In this document: positions 34,537 through 43,773 of the stretch, piece after piece
Position numbering within the stretch: position 1 is the first letter of the stretch
Layout of the letters: the number at the start of each line of letters is the position of its first letter
Source of the DNA: an uncultured Clostridia bacterium
Lineage (GTDB): Bacteria; Bacillota; Clostridia; TANB77; CAG-508
Direction of reading: 5' to 3'
Assembly (NCBI GenBank): GCA_948676835.1
Contig: CAPOZU010000008.1
Coordinates: 1 to 64,000 of the forward strand
Length of the DNA stretch: 64,000 bases
The notes under the pieces: generated by a model
What the model was told of the DNA's origin: nothing
The model's input: only the letters and a program-made list of their open reading frames with translations
Database searches by the model: none
Translations under genes and position numbers: made by a program

Positions 34537-36309
34537 ATGGAAAGAAAAGAAACTAATGAAAAGGCATATTATAGTCAAAGTCTAGACAGAATGCTAAGTA
34601 AGTATATAACTCGTGAAGGATATGGTGATTTCACTACTATACTTAAAGAAATATTTCATAGAAGATCTTATGAATTTGAGTTCTCAGAAGAACAAATGGA
34701 AAGAGAAGTAGCAAACTTTGTTAAAAATGTAAAAAGTATAGGATTTGTTCCAAAAGAAGAAATGTCAAGTCCCACTGCAATTGGAGTATATATGTCAAAA
34801 ACTTCTGAAATAAAGATAAATCAAGATCATTATTTAAGAGGTGTAAATATAGTTTCAGATGAAGTTTTTGGAACTAAATTATTTGAAACATTAACTCATG
34901 AGGTATATCATGCAATTACAGATACAAAATCTGAGCTTGGATTAATGTATTATAAAAATGGCAAATGGAGAGGTGCTGCATTAAATGAAGTTTTTACAGA
35001 AACAGCAGCCAATAGAACTTGTATGCATAGAGGAGCAAAAGAGGCAGAACAATATAGGTCAGATACTGACGGATATCCTGAGATAACTTTTTTTACAAAT
35101 TTATTAGCAGCAAGTATTGGTGCTTCTGAAAAAGAAATATTACGAGGTGGTGCTCAAAATAGAAAACAATTAATGGAATTAATAGAATCTAAATTTCCAA
35201 CAGGCAAGCCATATAATGAAGCACAAAAACTATTTGATAAGCTTGAAGCAAGCTTAGATACCGTGTATAATGCAAGATATAGTAAAAATATGCCCCAAAC
35301 AGAAGAAGAAAAAAACATCCAGGAACAGATATTAAGTGGAGCTTTATCAACAATGTATCAAACTGCATTTGAACTTGCGGCACATCAAATAGAAAATGAT
35401 AATAAAGAAATTACATCTGAAAGTTTGGCTGATTTAACATATAGATTTTCTAAAATGGAAAAAATAATGGAAGATTCATCAGCAACATTCGAAAGGTGGG
35501 GAGCTATTTTACCTGAAAGCAGACAAAAGATTTTTTCAAATACTGTAAATGCTAGAAAAGCACTTGCTAGTAAAGTAATTGGATATGATACTATTGTTAA
35601 ACAGGGAATGAAAATAACAAGTCAAAGAGATTTGGAGACTTCTATAAAACTTGCTAAGAGAGGAACTTTACCAAAAAAATCACATGCTTTGTCACAAAGA
35701 TATGGAATAAATATTTCAGAAGTAACACCATTAAGTGTATCAGCAATTACAGATGATTTGGAGCATGAAGCATATGTTATGAGAGAAGACTTTGATAATG
35801 GTAGACAATGGAACAATATTGATGTTGCAATTGTAATAAAAAGAGCTTTTGTATCAGATATGGAGAGAAAAGGTTTAATACATAAACCAAGTGCAATTGA
35901 GCTCCAAAAAACAGATGAATTACCAATAATAGATTTAGGAAAAACAGAAGAGTTGCCAATTGTAGATCCAGACAAAACAGAAGAACTGCCAGTTGTAGAT
36001 CCAGATAAAACAGAAGAGCTACCAGTTGTAGATGGAGAATTAAAGAAAAAGGGAATTTTTACAAAGTTAAATGACTATATAAATACCATTGTTACAAGAT
36101 TTAAAAATAGAAATCAGCAAAAATTACCTCAAGGGAAAGAAACAAGGGAGGATAATTCAGAATACTATGCAAGTTTAGCAACTAAATCTCTTGAATCAAC
36201 ATTAGATAAATATATTGTTGGACCACAACCTAAATTAAAAATAGAAAATATGAAAGATTCAAATGAACTAAAAACAAATGAAAGAGTTCAAGATGATGAA
36301 GGAAGATAG
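34537..36309 (+). CDS. Large HExxH protein with tandem 11-residue repeats
   Basis: A 590-residue protein with no export signal. LTHEVYHAITDT near residue 123 and NEVFTETAANRT about 30 residues later form an HExxH...E gluzincin-like zinc site. The middle is helical. Residues 458-501 are four tandem units of the form KTEELPVVDPD, followed by a basic segment and a low-complexity tail. It resembles putative zinc peptidases of unknown role found scattered in clostridial genomes, but I cannot name a family. It shares the motif type, though not clear overall similarity, with the 23517 product. Confidence 0.7.
   Translation: MERKETNEKAYYSQSLDRMLSKYITREGYGDFTTILKEIFHRRSYEFEFSEEQMEREVANFVKNVKSIGFVPKEEMSSPTAIGVYMSKTSEIKINQDHYLRGVNIVSDEVFGTKLFETLTHEVYHAITDTKSELGLMYYKNGKWRGAALNEVFTETAANRTCMHRGAKEAEQYRSDTDGYPEITFFTNLLAASIGASEKEILRGGAQNRKQLMELIESKFPTGKPYNEAQKLFDKLEASLDTVYNARYSKNMPQTEEEKNIQEQILSGALSTMYQTAFELAAHQIENDNKEITSESLADLTYRFSKMEKIMEDSSATFERWGAILPESRQKIFSNTVNARKALASKVIGYDTIVKQGMKITSQRDLETSIKLAKRGTLPKKSHALSQRYGINISEVTPLSVSAITDDLEHEAYVMREDFDNGRQWNNIDVAIVIKRAFVSDMERKGLIHKPSAIELQKTDELPIIDLGKTEELPIVDPDKTEELPVVDPDKTEELPVVDGELKKKGIFTKLNDYINTIVTRFKNRNQQKLPQGKETREDNSEYYASLATKSLESTLDKYIVGPQPKLKIENMKDSNELKTNERVQDDEGR
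35908..36039 (+). repeat. Four tandem 33-bp coding repeats
   Basis: Four in-frame units encode KT(D/E)ELP(I/V)(I/V)D plus two residues. The last two are nearly identical in DNA, indicating recent expansion. They probably form an extended linker or a binding array. Confidence 0.85.
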
Positions 36310-36324
36310 AAAGGAATACAAGAT

Positions 36325-36546
36325 ATGGAGGAAACTAATAAAACCGCAGACGAATTAGATATTATTACTGAATGTACAATTAAAGGAAGAACTTTTGTTA
36401 TTACAGCAGATAAAAATATCTATGAAAAAAATAAAGATAATAAATATTGTAGATGCTCAAAAGATGATAAAGAAACAGAGTTTTTGAAACGATATACACA
36501 ACCACCAGAAAGTTTAGATATTGATTTTAGAGATGATGATAGATAG
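36325..36546 (+). CDS. Small acidic protein, unknown
   Basis: A 73-residue protein without membrane helix. Mid-part: ECTIKGRTFVITADKNIYEK, a likely beta-hairpin. It ends PPESLDIDFRDDDR. It lies 15 bases after the HExxH gene and 22 before lepA, with AAAGGA before the ATG, so it may be a partner of the HExxH protein. No family is recognised. Confidence 0.65.
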   Translation: MEETNKTADELDIITECTIKGRTFVITADKNIYEKNKDNKYCRCSKDDKETEFLKRYTQPPESLDIDFRDDDR

Positions 36547-36568
36547 TTTAAGAAAATGAGGAGAGAAT

Positions 36569-38383
36569 ATGCAGAATAAACAAAAACACATTAGAAATTT
36601 TAGTATAATTGCACATATTGATCATGGAAAGTCAACTTTAGCAGATAGAATAATTGAAATGACTGGTGTACTTTCTGAAAGAGAAATGGAATCACAAGTT
36701 TTAGACAATATGGATATTGAAAAAGAAAGAGGAATTACAATAAAATCTCAAGCTGTAAAAATGAATTATACAGCAAAAGATGGAGAAGTATATGAATTTA
36801 ATTTAATTGATACTCCTGGACATGTTGATTTTAATTATGAAGTTTCTAGAAGTTTGGCAGCTTGTGAAGGCGCAATACTTGTAGTAGATAGTACTCAAGG
36901 AGTTGAGGCTCAAACTCTAGCAAATGTATATTTAGCTTTAGATGATAATTTAGAAATTTTGCCAGTTATAAATAAAGTAGATTTACCAAACGCAAGACCA
37001 GATGAAGTAAAACATGAAATAGAGGATATAATTGGAATTCCAGCGATGGATGCTCCTTGTATATCAGCAAAAACAGGATTAAATGTAGAAGAAGTTTTAG
37101 AAAGAATTGTAACAGATATTCCTGCTCCAAGTGGAGATATAGCAGGAGAACTTCAAGCATTAATATTTGATTCATATTATGATAATTATAAAGGTGCTTT
37201 AAGTTATGTAAGAATAAAAAATGGAGTAGTAAAGCCGAATGATGAAATATTGTTTATGGCTACAGGAAAAGTATTCACAGTTGCAGAAGTTGGGTATTTT
37301 GGTGCAGGTTCTTACATCCCCACAGATAAATTAGAAGCAGGTGAAGTTGGATATATTGCAGCAAGTGTTAAAACTGTATCAGATTTAAATGTTGGTGATA
37401 CAATAACACTAAAAAATAATCCAGCAAAAGAGCCACTTCCAGGATATAAAAAAGCTAATTCAATGGTTTACTGTGGTATATATCCAATGGATGGTAGTGA
37501 ATATGAACCATTAAAAGATGCTTTAGAAAAATTAAAATTAAATGATGCAGCATTAAATTATGAACCAGAAACTTCTGCTGCTTTAGGATTTGGATTTAGA
37601 TGTGGCTTTTTAGGATTACTACATTTAGAAATAGTAATTGAAAGATTAGAAAGAGAATTTGATATAGGGTTAATTACAACATCACCATCAGTTATTTATC
37701 AAATACATAAAACATCAGGAGAGCAAATAGAACTATATAATCCTACTGAACTGCCATCTACAACCGAAATAAGTTATATGGAAGAACCTATAATGGATGT
37801 TGAAATAATGATTCCAAAAGAATTTGTTGGTAATGTTATGAAAGTTTGTCAAGAACGTAGAGGAACATATATAGATATGAAATATCTTGATGAAAATAGA
37901 GTAACTTTAAAATATGATATGCCATTAAATGAAATAATATATGATTTTTTTGATACAATAAAATCAAAAACTAAAGGATATGCATCAGTAGATTATGAGT
38001 TTAAAGAATATAGAAGAGCAGAGCTTGTAAAATTAGATTTACACATAAATAATGAAGCAGTTGATGCATTATCTTTTATAGTTCATAAGGATTCAGCTTA
38101 TGAAAGAGGCAGAAAAATGGCAGAAAAGCTAAAAAAAGTTATTCCAAGACAATTATTTGAAATACCAATTCAAGCAGTAGTTGCAGGAAAAATAATAGCA
38201 AGAGAAACTTTATCAGCAATGAGAAAAGATGTTTTGGCAAAATGCTATGGTGGAGATATTACAAGAAAGAAAAAATTACTAGAGAAACAGAAAAAAGGTA
38301 AAAAGAAAATGCGTCAAATAGGAAATGTAGAAGTACCACAAGAAGCATTTTTAGCAGTACTAAAATTAGATGAAGACGAATAA
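36569..38383 (+). CDS. lepA: Elongation factor 4 (LepA) GTPase
   Basis: A 604-residue translational GTPase that back-translocates stalled ribosomes or aids initiation. G1 is AHIDHGKST, switch motif GITIKSQ, G3 DTPGHVDF, G4 NKVDLP. Domain II, EF-G-like domains III and V (GFRCGFLGLLHLEIV) and the LepA-specific C-terminal domain (RETLSAMRKDVLAKCYGGD) follow. Full length. A GAGGAGAG RBS precedes the ATG. Confidence 0.98.
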   Translation: MQNKQKHIRNFSIIAHIDHGKSTLADRIIEMTGVLSEREMESQVLDNMDIEKERGITIKSQAVKMNYTAKDGEVYEFNLIDTPGHVDFNYEVSRSLAACEGAILVVDSTQGVEAQTLANVYLALDDNLEILPVINKVDLPNARPDEVKHEIEDIIGIPAMDAPCISAKTGLNVEEVLERIVTDIPAPSGDIAGELQALIFDSYYDNYKGALSYVRIKNGVVKPNDEILFMATGKVFTVAEVGYFGAGSYIPTDKLEAGEVGYIAASVKTVSDLNVGDTITLKNNPAKEPLPGYKKANSMVYCGIYPMDGSEYEPLKDALEKLKLNDAALNYEPETSAALGFGFRCGFLGLLHLEIVIERLEREFDIGLITTSPSVIYQIHKTSGEQIELYNPTELPSTTEISYMEEPIMDVEIMIPKEFVGNVMKVCQERRGTYIDMKYLDENRVTLKYDMPLNEIIYDFFDTIKSKTKGYASVDYEFKEYRRAELVKLDLHINNEAVDALSFIVHKDSAYERGRKMAEKLKKVIPRQLFEIPIQAVVAGKIIARETLSAMRKDVLAKCYGGDITRKKKLLEKQKKGKKKMRQIGNVEVPQEAFLAVLKLDEDE

Positions 38384-38394
38384 AGGAGAAGGAA

Positions 38395-39396
38395 ATGAGA
38401 GAAAGTTATAGAGATAAGAGAAATAGGCAATCAAGAATTGCTAGAGAAAAAGAAAATGATATCGAAAATAGAAGAAAAAATCAAAGAAGAGAAAACGAAA
38501 GAAGAAAAGAAACTAGAAGAACAAATTCAGATAGAAGGCAAAATGAGAGAAGATTTGATGGATTAGATAGAAGAACTTCTCAAAGACGTTTTGGTACTGA
38601 TAGAAGAAATGCAGAAAGAAGAGTTTTAGATGATAGAAGACAAAGCGATGAAGAAATTGAAGAAAATTCTTATGATGATGTTGTTGCAGGAAGAAACGCT
38701 GTACTTGAACTATTAAAATCAGAAAAAGATATAAATAAAATATATGTTGAAAATGGTGAAAGACATGGTTCAATTAATGAAATTATTGCTAGAGCAAAAG
38801 ATGCAAGAATTGTATTAGTTGAAGTTGATAAATCAAAATTAGATCAAATGGCAGAAAATCATCAAGGGGTTGTTGCTGTTGTTCCACCATTTAACTATTG
38901 CGAAGTTGAAGATATTTTAGAGATTGCCAAAAATAAAAATGAAGATCCATTTATTTTAATTTTAGATGGAATAGAAGATCCACATAATTTAGGTTCAATA
39001 ATAAGAACTGCTGAAACAGCTGGTGTTCATGGAATTATAATTCCGAAAAGAAGAAATGTAGCTGTAAATAGTACAGTTGTAAAAGTTTCAACAGGTGCTA
39101 CAACATATGTTAAGATTGCAAGAGTAAACAATATAAATGATACAATAAGAAAGTTGAAAGATGCTGGATTGTGGATAATTGGAACTGATGGGGATGCAGA
39201 TACATTATACTATAATCAAGATTTAAAAGGTCCTTTAGGAATTATTATTGGAAGTGAAGGCTTTGGAATGAGTAAACTTGTAAAAGAAAATTCAGACATA
39301 TTAATTAAAATTCCAATGAAAGGAAATATTACTTCTTTAAATGCTTCTGTATCAGCAGGAATAGTAATTTACGAAGCTGTAAAACAAAGAATGTAA
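38395..39396 (+). CDS. rlmB: TrmH/SpoU-family 2'-O-ribose methyltransferase (RlmB-like) with an arginine-rich N-terminal extension
   Basis: 333 residues. Residues about 95-330 form an RlmB-type enzyme: substrate-binding domain (VVAGRNAVLELLKSE) and the SPOUT knot with DGIEDPHNLGSIIRTAETAG, IIGSEGFGMSKLV and IPMKGNITSLNASVSAG, which bind SAM. The first 90 residues are an unusual low-complexity Arg/Glu/Asn-rich stretch containing repeats like DRR.NERR and TSQRRFGTDRR, probably an unstructured RNA-binding tail. The likely target is 23S rRNA Gm2251. It follows lepA by 11 bases and is co-transcribed. Confidence 0.9.
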   Translation: MRESYRDKRNRQSRIAREKENDIENRRKNQRRENERRKETRRTNSDRRQNERRFDGLDRRTSQRRFGTDRRNAERRVLDDRRQSDEEIEENSYDDVVAGRNAVLELLKSEKDINKIYVENGERHGSINEIIARAKDARIVLVEVDKSKLDQMAENHQGVVAVVPPFNYCEVEDILEIAKNKNEDPFILILDGIEDPHNLGSIIRTAETAGVHGIIIPKRRNVAVNSTVVKVSTGATTYVKIARVNNINDTIRKLKDAGLWIIGTDGDADTLYYNQDLKGPLGIIIGSEGFGMSKLVKENSDILIKIPMKGNITSLNASVSAGIVIYEAVKQRM

Positions 39397-39405
39397 TAAA
39401 AACAC

Positions 39406-39434
39406 TTGCAATTTATTTTATAACGTGATAAAAT
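39406..39434 (+). promoter_or_regulatory. Promoter preceding a hairpin upstream of the DUF1846 gene
   Basis: TTGCAA (39406-39411), a 17-bp spacer and TAAAAT (39429-39434) lie just after the rlmB-like stop codon. Transcription would start about 15-20 bases ahead of the terminator hairpin at 39458. Confidence 0.6.
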
Positions 39435-39457
39435 ATTTATGTCAAAAAAATGAATCG

Positions 39458-39505
39458 AAACAGATTTAAAAAAAAAACCCTTTTTTTAAATCTGTTTTTT
39501 TGTAT
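39458..39505 (+). terminator. Terminator or attenuator hairpin upstream of the DUF1846 gene
   Basis: A perfect 17-bp stem AAACAGATTTAAAAAAA with its complement (39481-39497) and a 6-base loop, followed by T-rich sequence. It ends the lepA-rlmB transcript and would also cut short the RNA from the promoter at 39406. Confidence 0.8.
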
Positions 39506-39548
39506 TTTGTAGGAATTTCTTGGAATAAATTAAATAGGAGATGTAGAA

Positions 39549-41021
39549 ATGGAATTAGCTTTTGATAATGAAAAATATCTAAAAATTCAAAAAGAAAAAA
39601 TTGAAGAAAGAATAAGGATGTTTGATAACAAATTATATTTGGAATTTGGAGGAAAAATTTTTGATGATTATAATGCAAGTAGAGTATTACCAGGATTTAA
39701 TTCAGATGCAAAAATAAAACTTTTGCAAGAATTTAAAGAAAATCTAGAAATAATATTTTGTATAAATGCAAATAATATTCAAAAAAATAAAATAAGAGCA
39801 GATTATGGAATTGGGTATGATGTAGAGCTTTTAAGACTAATAGAAAATATTTCAAAATTAGGAATTTCAATTAATAGTGTAGTAATTACAATGTATACAG
39901 GTCAAGAATCTGTTGAAAAATTGAAACAAACTTTGGAAAATAAAAATGTAAAAGTATATTTACATACCCCAACAAAAGGTTATCCAGATGATGTTGAAAC
40001 AATTGCAAGTGAAGAAGGATATGGAAAAAATCCATATATAGAAACAACTAAAAAATTAGTAGTTGTCACAGCTCCAGGACCAAATAGTGGAAAACTTGGT
40101 ACTTGTCTATCACAGTTATATCACGAATATAAAAGAGGAGTGAAAGCAGGTTATGCAAAATTCGAAACATTTCCAGTTTGGGACTTACCACTTATGCATC
40201 CAGTAAACATATCTTATGAAGCTGCAACAGCAGATTTAGGAGATATAAATATGATAGATTCCTTCCATTTAGAAGAATATAATATAAAAGCGGTAAATTA
40301 TAATAGAGATATTTCAGCATTTCCAATTTTAAAAAATATATTAAATAAAATAACAGGAAAAGATATATATAAATCTCCTACAGATATGGGAGTTAATATG
40401 ATAAGTAAATGTATAATAAATGATGATGTGGCTGTAAAAGCTGCAAAGATGGAAATAATAAGAAGATATTATGCAAGCTTATGTGATTTCAAAAAAGGAA
40501 TAGGAAATGAAGAAACTGTAGAAACTATTAAAAAATTAATGAATAATATTGGAATTACAACTCAAGATAGAGAAATTGTAAAATATGCTTTAGAAAAATC
40601 TGAAAAAGAAAATGTAAACACAGTTGCTATAATGTTAGAAAATGGAAAAGTAATTACTGGTAAAGAATCAGAGCTATTAAGTGCTTCTAGTGCATTATTA
40701 ATAAATACTATAAAAGAAATTTCTGGAATACCAGATGATGTATATTTACTTTCACCATCAGTGTTAGAATCTATTTTTAAACTAAAACAAAAAACATCTT
40801 ATAAAAGAAATTACTCATTAAACTTACCAGAAGTTTTAATTGCATTAAGCATTTGTTCAAAAACAAATCCAATTATAGAAAAAACACTTGAAGCAATTGA
40901 TAAACTAAGAGGATTAGAAGCACATAGTTCTTACATTATATCTCAATCAGAACAAAAAATATTAAAAAGTTTAGGAATAAATTTAACATGTGAACCAAAA
41001 TTATTAGGATATGAAGAATAG
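39549..41021 (+). CDS. DUF1846 domain protein
   Basis: A 490-residue soluble protein matching DUF1846 over its whole length. The start is YLEFGGKIFDDYNASRVLPG; TAPGPNSGKLGTCLSQLYHE (near residue 178) looks like a nucleotide-binding loop; PVWDLPLMHPVNISYEAATA follows. The family is widespread in Firmicutes and has a Rossmann-like fold, but the activity is not established. The RBS is TAGGAG. It is 19 bases from pyrG and probably co-transcribed. Confidence 0.9.
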   Translation: MELAFDNEKYLKIQKEKIEERIRMFDNKLYLEFGGKIFDDYNASRVLPGFNSDAKIKLLQEFKENLEIIFCINANNIQKNKIRADYGIGYDVELLRLIENISKLGISINSVVITMYTGQESVEKLKQTLENKNVKVYLHTPTKGYPDDVETIASEEGYGKNPYIETTKKLVVVTAPGPNSGKLGTCLSQLYHEYKRGVKAGYAKFETFPVWDLPLMHPVNISYEAATADLGDINMIDSFHLEEYNIKAVNYNRDISAFPILKNILNKITGKDIYKSPTDMGVNMISKCIINDDVAVKAAKMEIIRRYYASLCDFKKGIGNEETVETIKKLMNNIGITTQDREIVKYALEKSEKENVNTVAIMLENGKVITGKESELLSASSALLINTIKEISGIPDDVYLLSPSVLESIFKLKQKTSYKRNYSLNLPEVLIALSICSKTNPIIEKTLEAIDKLRGLEAHSSYIISQSEQKILKSLGINLTCEPKLLGYEE

Positions 41022-41040
41022 AAATTATGGGGGATAAAAA

Positions 41041-42639
41041 ATGAAAACAAAGTATATTTTTATTACAGGTGGAGTTGTTTCAGGACTTGGAAAAGGAATA
41101 ACAGCATCATCACTTGGAAGGTTGTTAAAAAATAGAGGGTATAAGGTTATAAATCAAAAGTTTGATCCATATATAAATGTAGATCCAGGAACAATGAGCC
41201 CTTATGAACATGGAGAGGTTTTTGTAACAGACGATGGAGCAGAAACAGATTTAGATTTAGGTCATTATGAAAGATTTACAGATGTAAATTTAAATCAAAA
41301 TTGTAGTATAAGTTCTGGTAAAATTTATCAAAATGTTATTAATAAAGAAAGAAGAGGAGATTATTTAGGAAAAACTGTTCAAGTAATTCCTCATGTTACA
41401 AATGAGATAAAAGATAATATATATAGTTTTGATGGACAAGTAGATATTGTTATAACAGAACTTGGTGGAACAATTGGAGATATTGAAAGTTTAGCTTTTG
41501 TTGAAGCAATTAGACAAGTTGGTTTAGAAAAAGATCCAGATGATGTTATATATATTCATGTAACATTACTTCCATACATAACAGGCTCAAATGAAATTAA
41601 ATCAAAACCTACACAACACTCTGTAAAAGAATTACAAAGCTTTGGAATCAAACCTGATATTTTAGTTTGTAGAACAGAAACAGAAATCCCTTCAGAAATA
41701 AGAGAAAAGTTAGCACTTTTCTGTAATGTAAGACCTGAAAATGTTATACCAAATCTTACAGCAGAAAATCTTTATGCAGTACCATTAATGTTAGAAAAAA
41801 ATGGACTAGCAACAGCAGTATGTAAAAAATTAAAATTAAAAAAATTAAAACCACAAAATAAGAAATGGGAAGAACTAATAGAAAATATTAGGAACTTATC
41901 AGGAGAAGTGAATATTGCTTTAGTTGGTAAATATATGCATCTTCAAGATTCTTATTTATCAGTAGCAGAGAGTTTAAGACATGGTGGATTTGCAAATGGT
42001 GTAAAAGTAAATGTCGGATTTATTGATTCAGAAACAATAAATGAAGATAATGTAAAGGATATACTTGGAAAATATGATGGTATTTTAGTTCCTGGTGGAT
42101 TTGGAAATAGAGGAATTGAAGGAAAAATAACAGCAATAAAGTATGCAAGAGAAAATAATGTGCCATTTCTAGGAATTTGTTTAGGAATGCAAATGGCTGT
42201 TGTAGAATTTTGTAGAAATGTGTTAAATTTAAAAGATGCAAATTCAGCGGAATTTAGTACTACAACTCTAAATCCAGTTATACATATAATGGAAACACAA
42301 AAAACAGTTACTGAAAAAGGTGGAACAATGAGACTTGGAAGCTATCCATGTAAGATAAAAAAAGATAGCTTAGCATATGAAATTTATAAACAAGAAAATA
42401 TTGATGAAAGACACAGACATAGATATGAATATAATAATGATTATAAAGAAAAACTAGAAAATGCAGGACTTATTTGTTCAGGAACATCACCAGATGGAAG
42501 TTTAGTTGAAATTGTTGAATATACAAATCACCCATTTTTTATCGCAGGACAATTTCACCCAGAATTTAAATCAAGACCAGATAAACCTGCTCCATTATTT
42601 AAAGCATTAATAAAAGCGGCAAAAGAGTATAAAAAATAA
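41041..42639 (+). CDS. pyrG: CTP synthase
   Basis: A 532-residue enzyme that converts UTP to CTP with glutamine and ATP. The N-terminal amidoligase domain has KYIFITGGVVSGLGKGI (P-loop) and EHGEVFVTDDGAETDLDLGH. The class I glutamine amidotransferase domain follows (about 290-532) with the nucleophile Cys near 380 in FLGICLGMQ, and the catalytic His/Glu in GQFHPEFKSRP. Normal length. No pyrG attenuation leader is evident in the 19-base gap. Confidence 0.98.
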   Translation: MKTKYIFITGGVVSGLGKGITASSLGRLLKNRGYKVINQKFDPYINVDPGTMSPYEHGEVFVTDDGAETDLDLGHYERFTDVNLNQNCSISSGKIYQNVINKERRGDYLGKTVQVIPHVTNEIKDNIYSFDGQVDIVITELGGTIGDIESLAFVEAIRQVGLEKDPDDVIYIHVTLLPYITGSNEIKSKPTQHSVKELQSFGIKPDILVCRTETEIPSEIREKLALFCNVRPENVIPNLTAENLYAVPLMLEKNGLATAVCKKLKLKKLKPQNKKWEELIENIRNLSGEVNIALVGKYMHLQDSYLSVAESLRHGGFANGVKVNVGFIDSETINEDNVKDILGKYDGILVPGGFGNRGIEGKITAIKYARENNVPFLGICLGMQMAVVEFCRNVLNLKDANSAEFSTTTLNPVIHIMETQKTVTEKGGTMRLGSYPCKIKKDSLAYEIYKQENIDERHRHRYEYNNDYKEKLENAGLICSGTSPDGSLVEIVEYTNHPFFIAGQFHPEFKSRPDKPAPLFKALIKAAKEYKK

Positions 42640-42665
42640 TTAAAACAAAGGAAGATACTAGAATT

Positions 42666-43382
42666 ATGATGAAATTAGTTTTTATGCAAGAAGAAAACTC
42701 TAATAATAAAGTTATTGAATCTAAGCATTTGGGAAATGATACAATCTTCAAAAAATATACTGTTCAAGAAGGAGATATTATAAGAATAAAAGAAAATGAA
42801 ATTGTGTTATTAATAAAAAAAGGAATGTTGTTAGATTTAAAAGAAGATAAAGGTGAATACTTTGTAGATAATCCAATTATTGTAGATAAAGAAACTGTGC
42901 AAGAACTAAAAAATGTAGTTATTAGAAAATCTGAAAATGAAAAATTATGTGTTTTATTTATAAATGTAGATATAATAAAAAGCAATAAATATATATTTAA
43001 TGATCCAATAAAATATACAAATTGGGAAAATGGAGAATTATCAGAAGTATATATAAAAATTGAAGGATTATATGATTTCAAAATAGAAAATCCGAAAAAG
43101 TTTATAGGTCAAGTAATTGGGTTAAGAAGTATTTATACAAAACAGGAATTAGTTGAAAGAATAAGAAAATATGTTTTAAGTTCTATAGAAGAAGGAATAA
43201 ACCAAGTATCTAAAGAATATAAATTAGATGTGAAAGATTTGCCAGAATATTCTAAAAAATTAGAGATAGAATTAAAACAAAATAAATATGATGAGAAGCT
43301 TAGTGAATATGGGGTTATGATAACATATTTTGATATTACTAAGCTTGAAGTAGCAAATAAAAAAAGAAAATTTTTTAAATAA
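42666..43382 (+). CDS. SPFH-domain protein (YdjI/virion-core-like)
   Basis: A 238-residue protein with no membrane helix. The order resembles the SPFH proteins often named virion core protein or YdjI: an early hydrophobic strand pair (NEIVLLIKKGMLLDLKED), LCVLFINVDIIKSNKYIFND, and VYIKIEGLYDFKIENPKKF, then helices and a strand pair at the C-terminus (YGVMITYFDITKLEV). It is shorter than usual (about 300 plus a zinc ribbon), lacking the zinc-ribbon tail. Possibly a membrane-stress scaffold. Moderate confidence. Confidence 0.68.
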   Translation: MMKLVFMQEENSNNKVIESKHLGNDTIFKKYTVQEGDIIRIKENEIVLLIKKGMLLDLKEDKGEYFVDNPIIVDKETVQELKNVVIRKSENEKLCVLFINVDIIKSNKYIFNDPIKYTNWENGELSEVYIKIEGLYDFKIENPKKFIGQVIGLRSIYTKQELVERIRKYVLSSIEEGINQVSKEYKLDVKDLPEYSKKLEIELKQNKYDEKLSEYGVMITYFDITKLEVANKKRKFFK

Positions 43383-43386
43383 TCTA

Positions 43387-43443
43387 TTGACAATTAATGG
43401 AATAGGGTATAAATTATTAGCAGTCATAAAAAGTGACTGCTAA
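43387..43443 (+). promoter_or_regulatory. groESL promoter with a variant CIRCE operator
   Basis: TTGACA (43387-43392) and TATAAA (43408-43413) are followed at once by TTAGCAGTC - 9 bases - GACTGCTAA (43417-43443). The CIRCE consensus is TTAGCACTC-N9-GAGTGCTAA. Here one base in each arm is changed symmetrically, so the dyad is preserved. HrcA repression is expected. Confidence 0.88.
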
Positions 43444-43468
43444 AATTATTAGATGGGAGGAATTATTT

Positions 43469-43753
43469 ATGATAAAACCATTAACAGATAGAGTGTTAAT
43501 AAAAATGGTAGAAGCAGAAGAAACAACAAAAAGCGGAATAATATTAACTTCTGGTTCTCAAGAAAAACCACAAATAGCAGAGGTTATAGAAGTTGGTCCA
43601 GGTGGAAAGGACGAAAATGGATTAAACGTAGAAATGCAAGTTAAAAAAGGAGATAAAGTAATTACTAATAAATATTCAGGAACAGAAGTAAAATATCAAG
43701 GTGTTGATTATATTATTGTTAGACAATCTGATATTCTTGCAATAGTAGAATAA
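43469..43753 (+). CDS. groES: Co-chaperonin GroES
   Basis: A 94-residue heptameric lid of the GroEL chamber. The start at 43469 has GGGAGG upstream; the ORF could extend 12 codons upstream, but into the CIRCE element. MIKPLTDRVLIKM is the typical start, the mobile loop is TTKSGIILTSGSQEKPQ, and VKKGDKVITNKYSG follows. It lies 20 bases ahead of groEL under one CIRCE-controlled promoter. Confidence 0.97.
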   Translation: MIKPLTDRVLIKMVEAEETTKSGIILTSGSQEKPQIAEVIEVGPGGKDENGLNVEMQVKKGDKVITNKYSGTEVKYQGVDYIIVRQSDILAIVE

Positions 43754-43773
43754 AATTTCAGGAGGTAAAAATA

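Noticed and set aside
35908..36039. Possible CRISPR-like tandem array
   Set aside because: Repeats are contiguous, in frame and encode an 11-residue protein repeat; there are no spacers.
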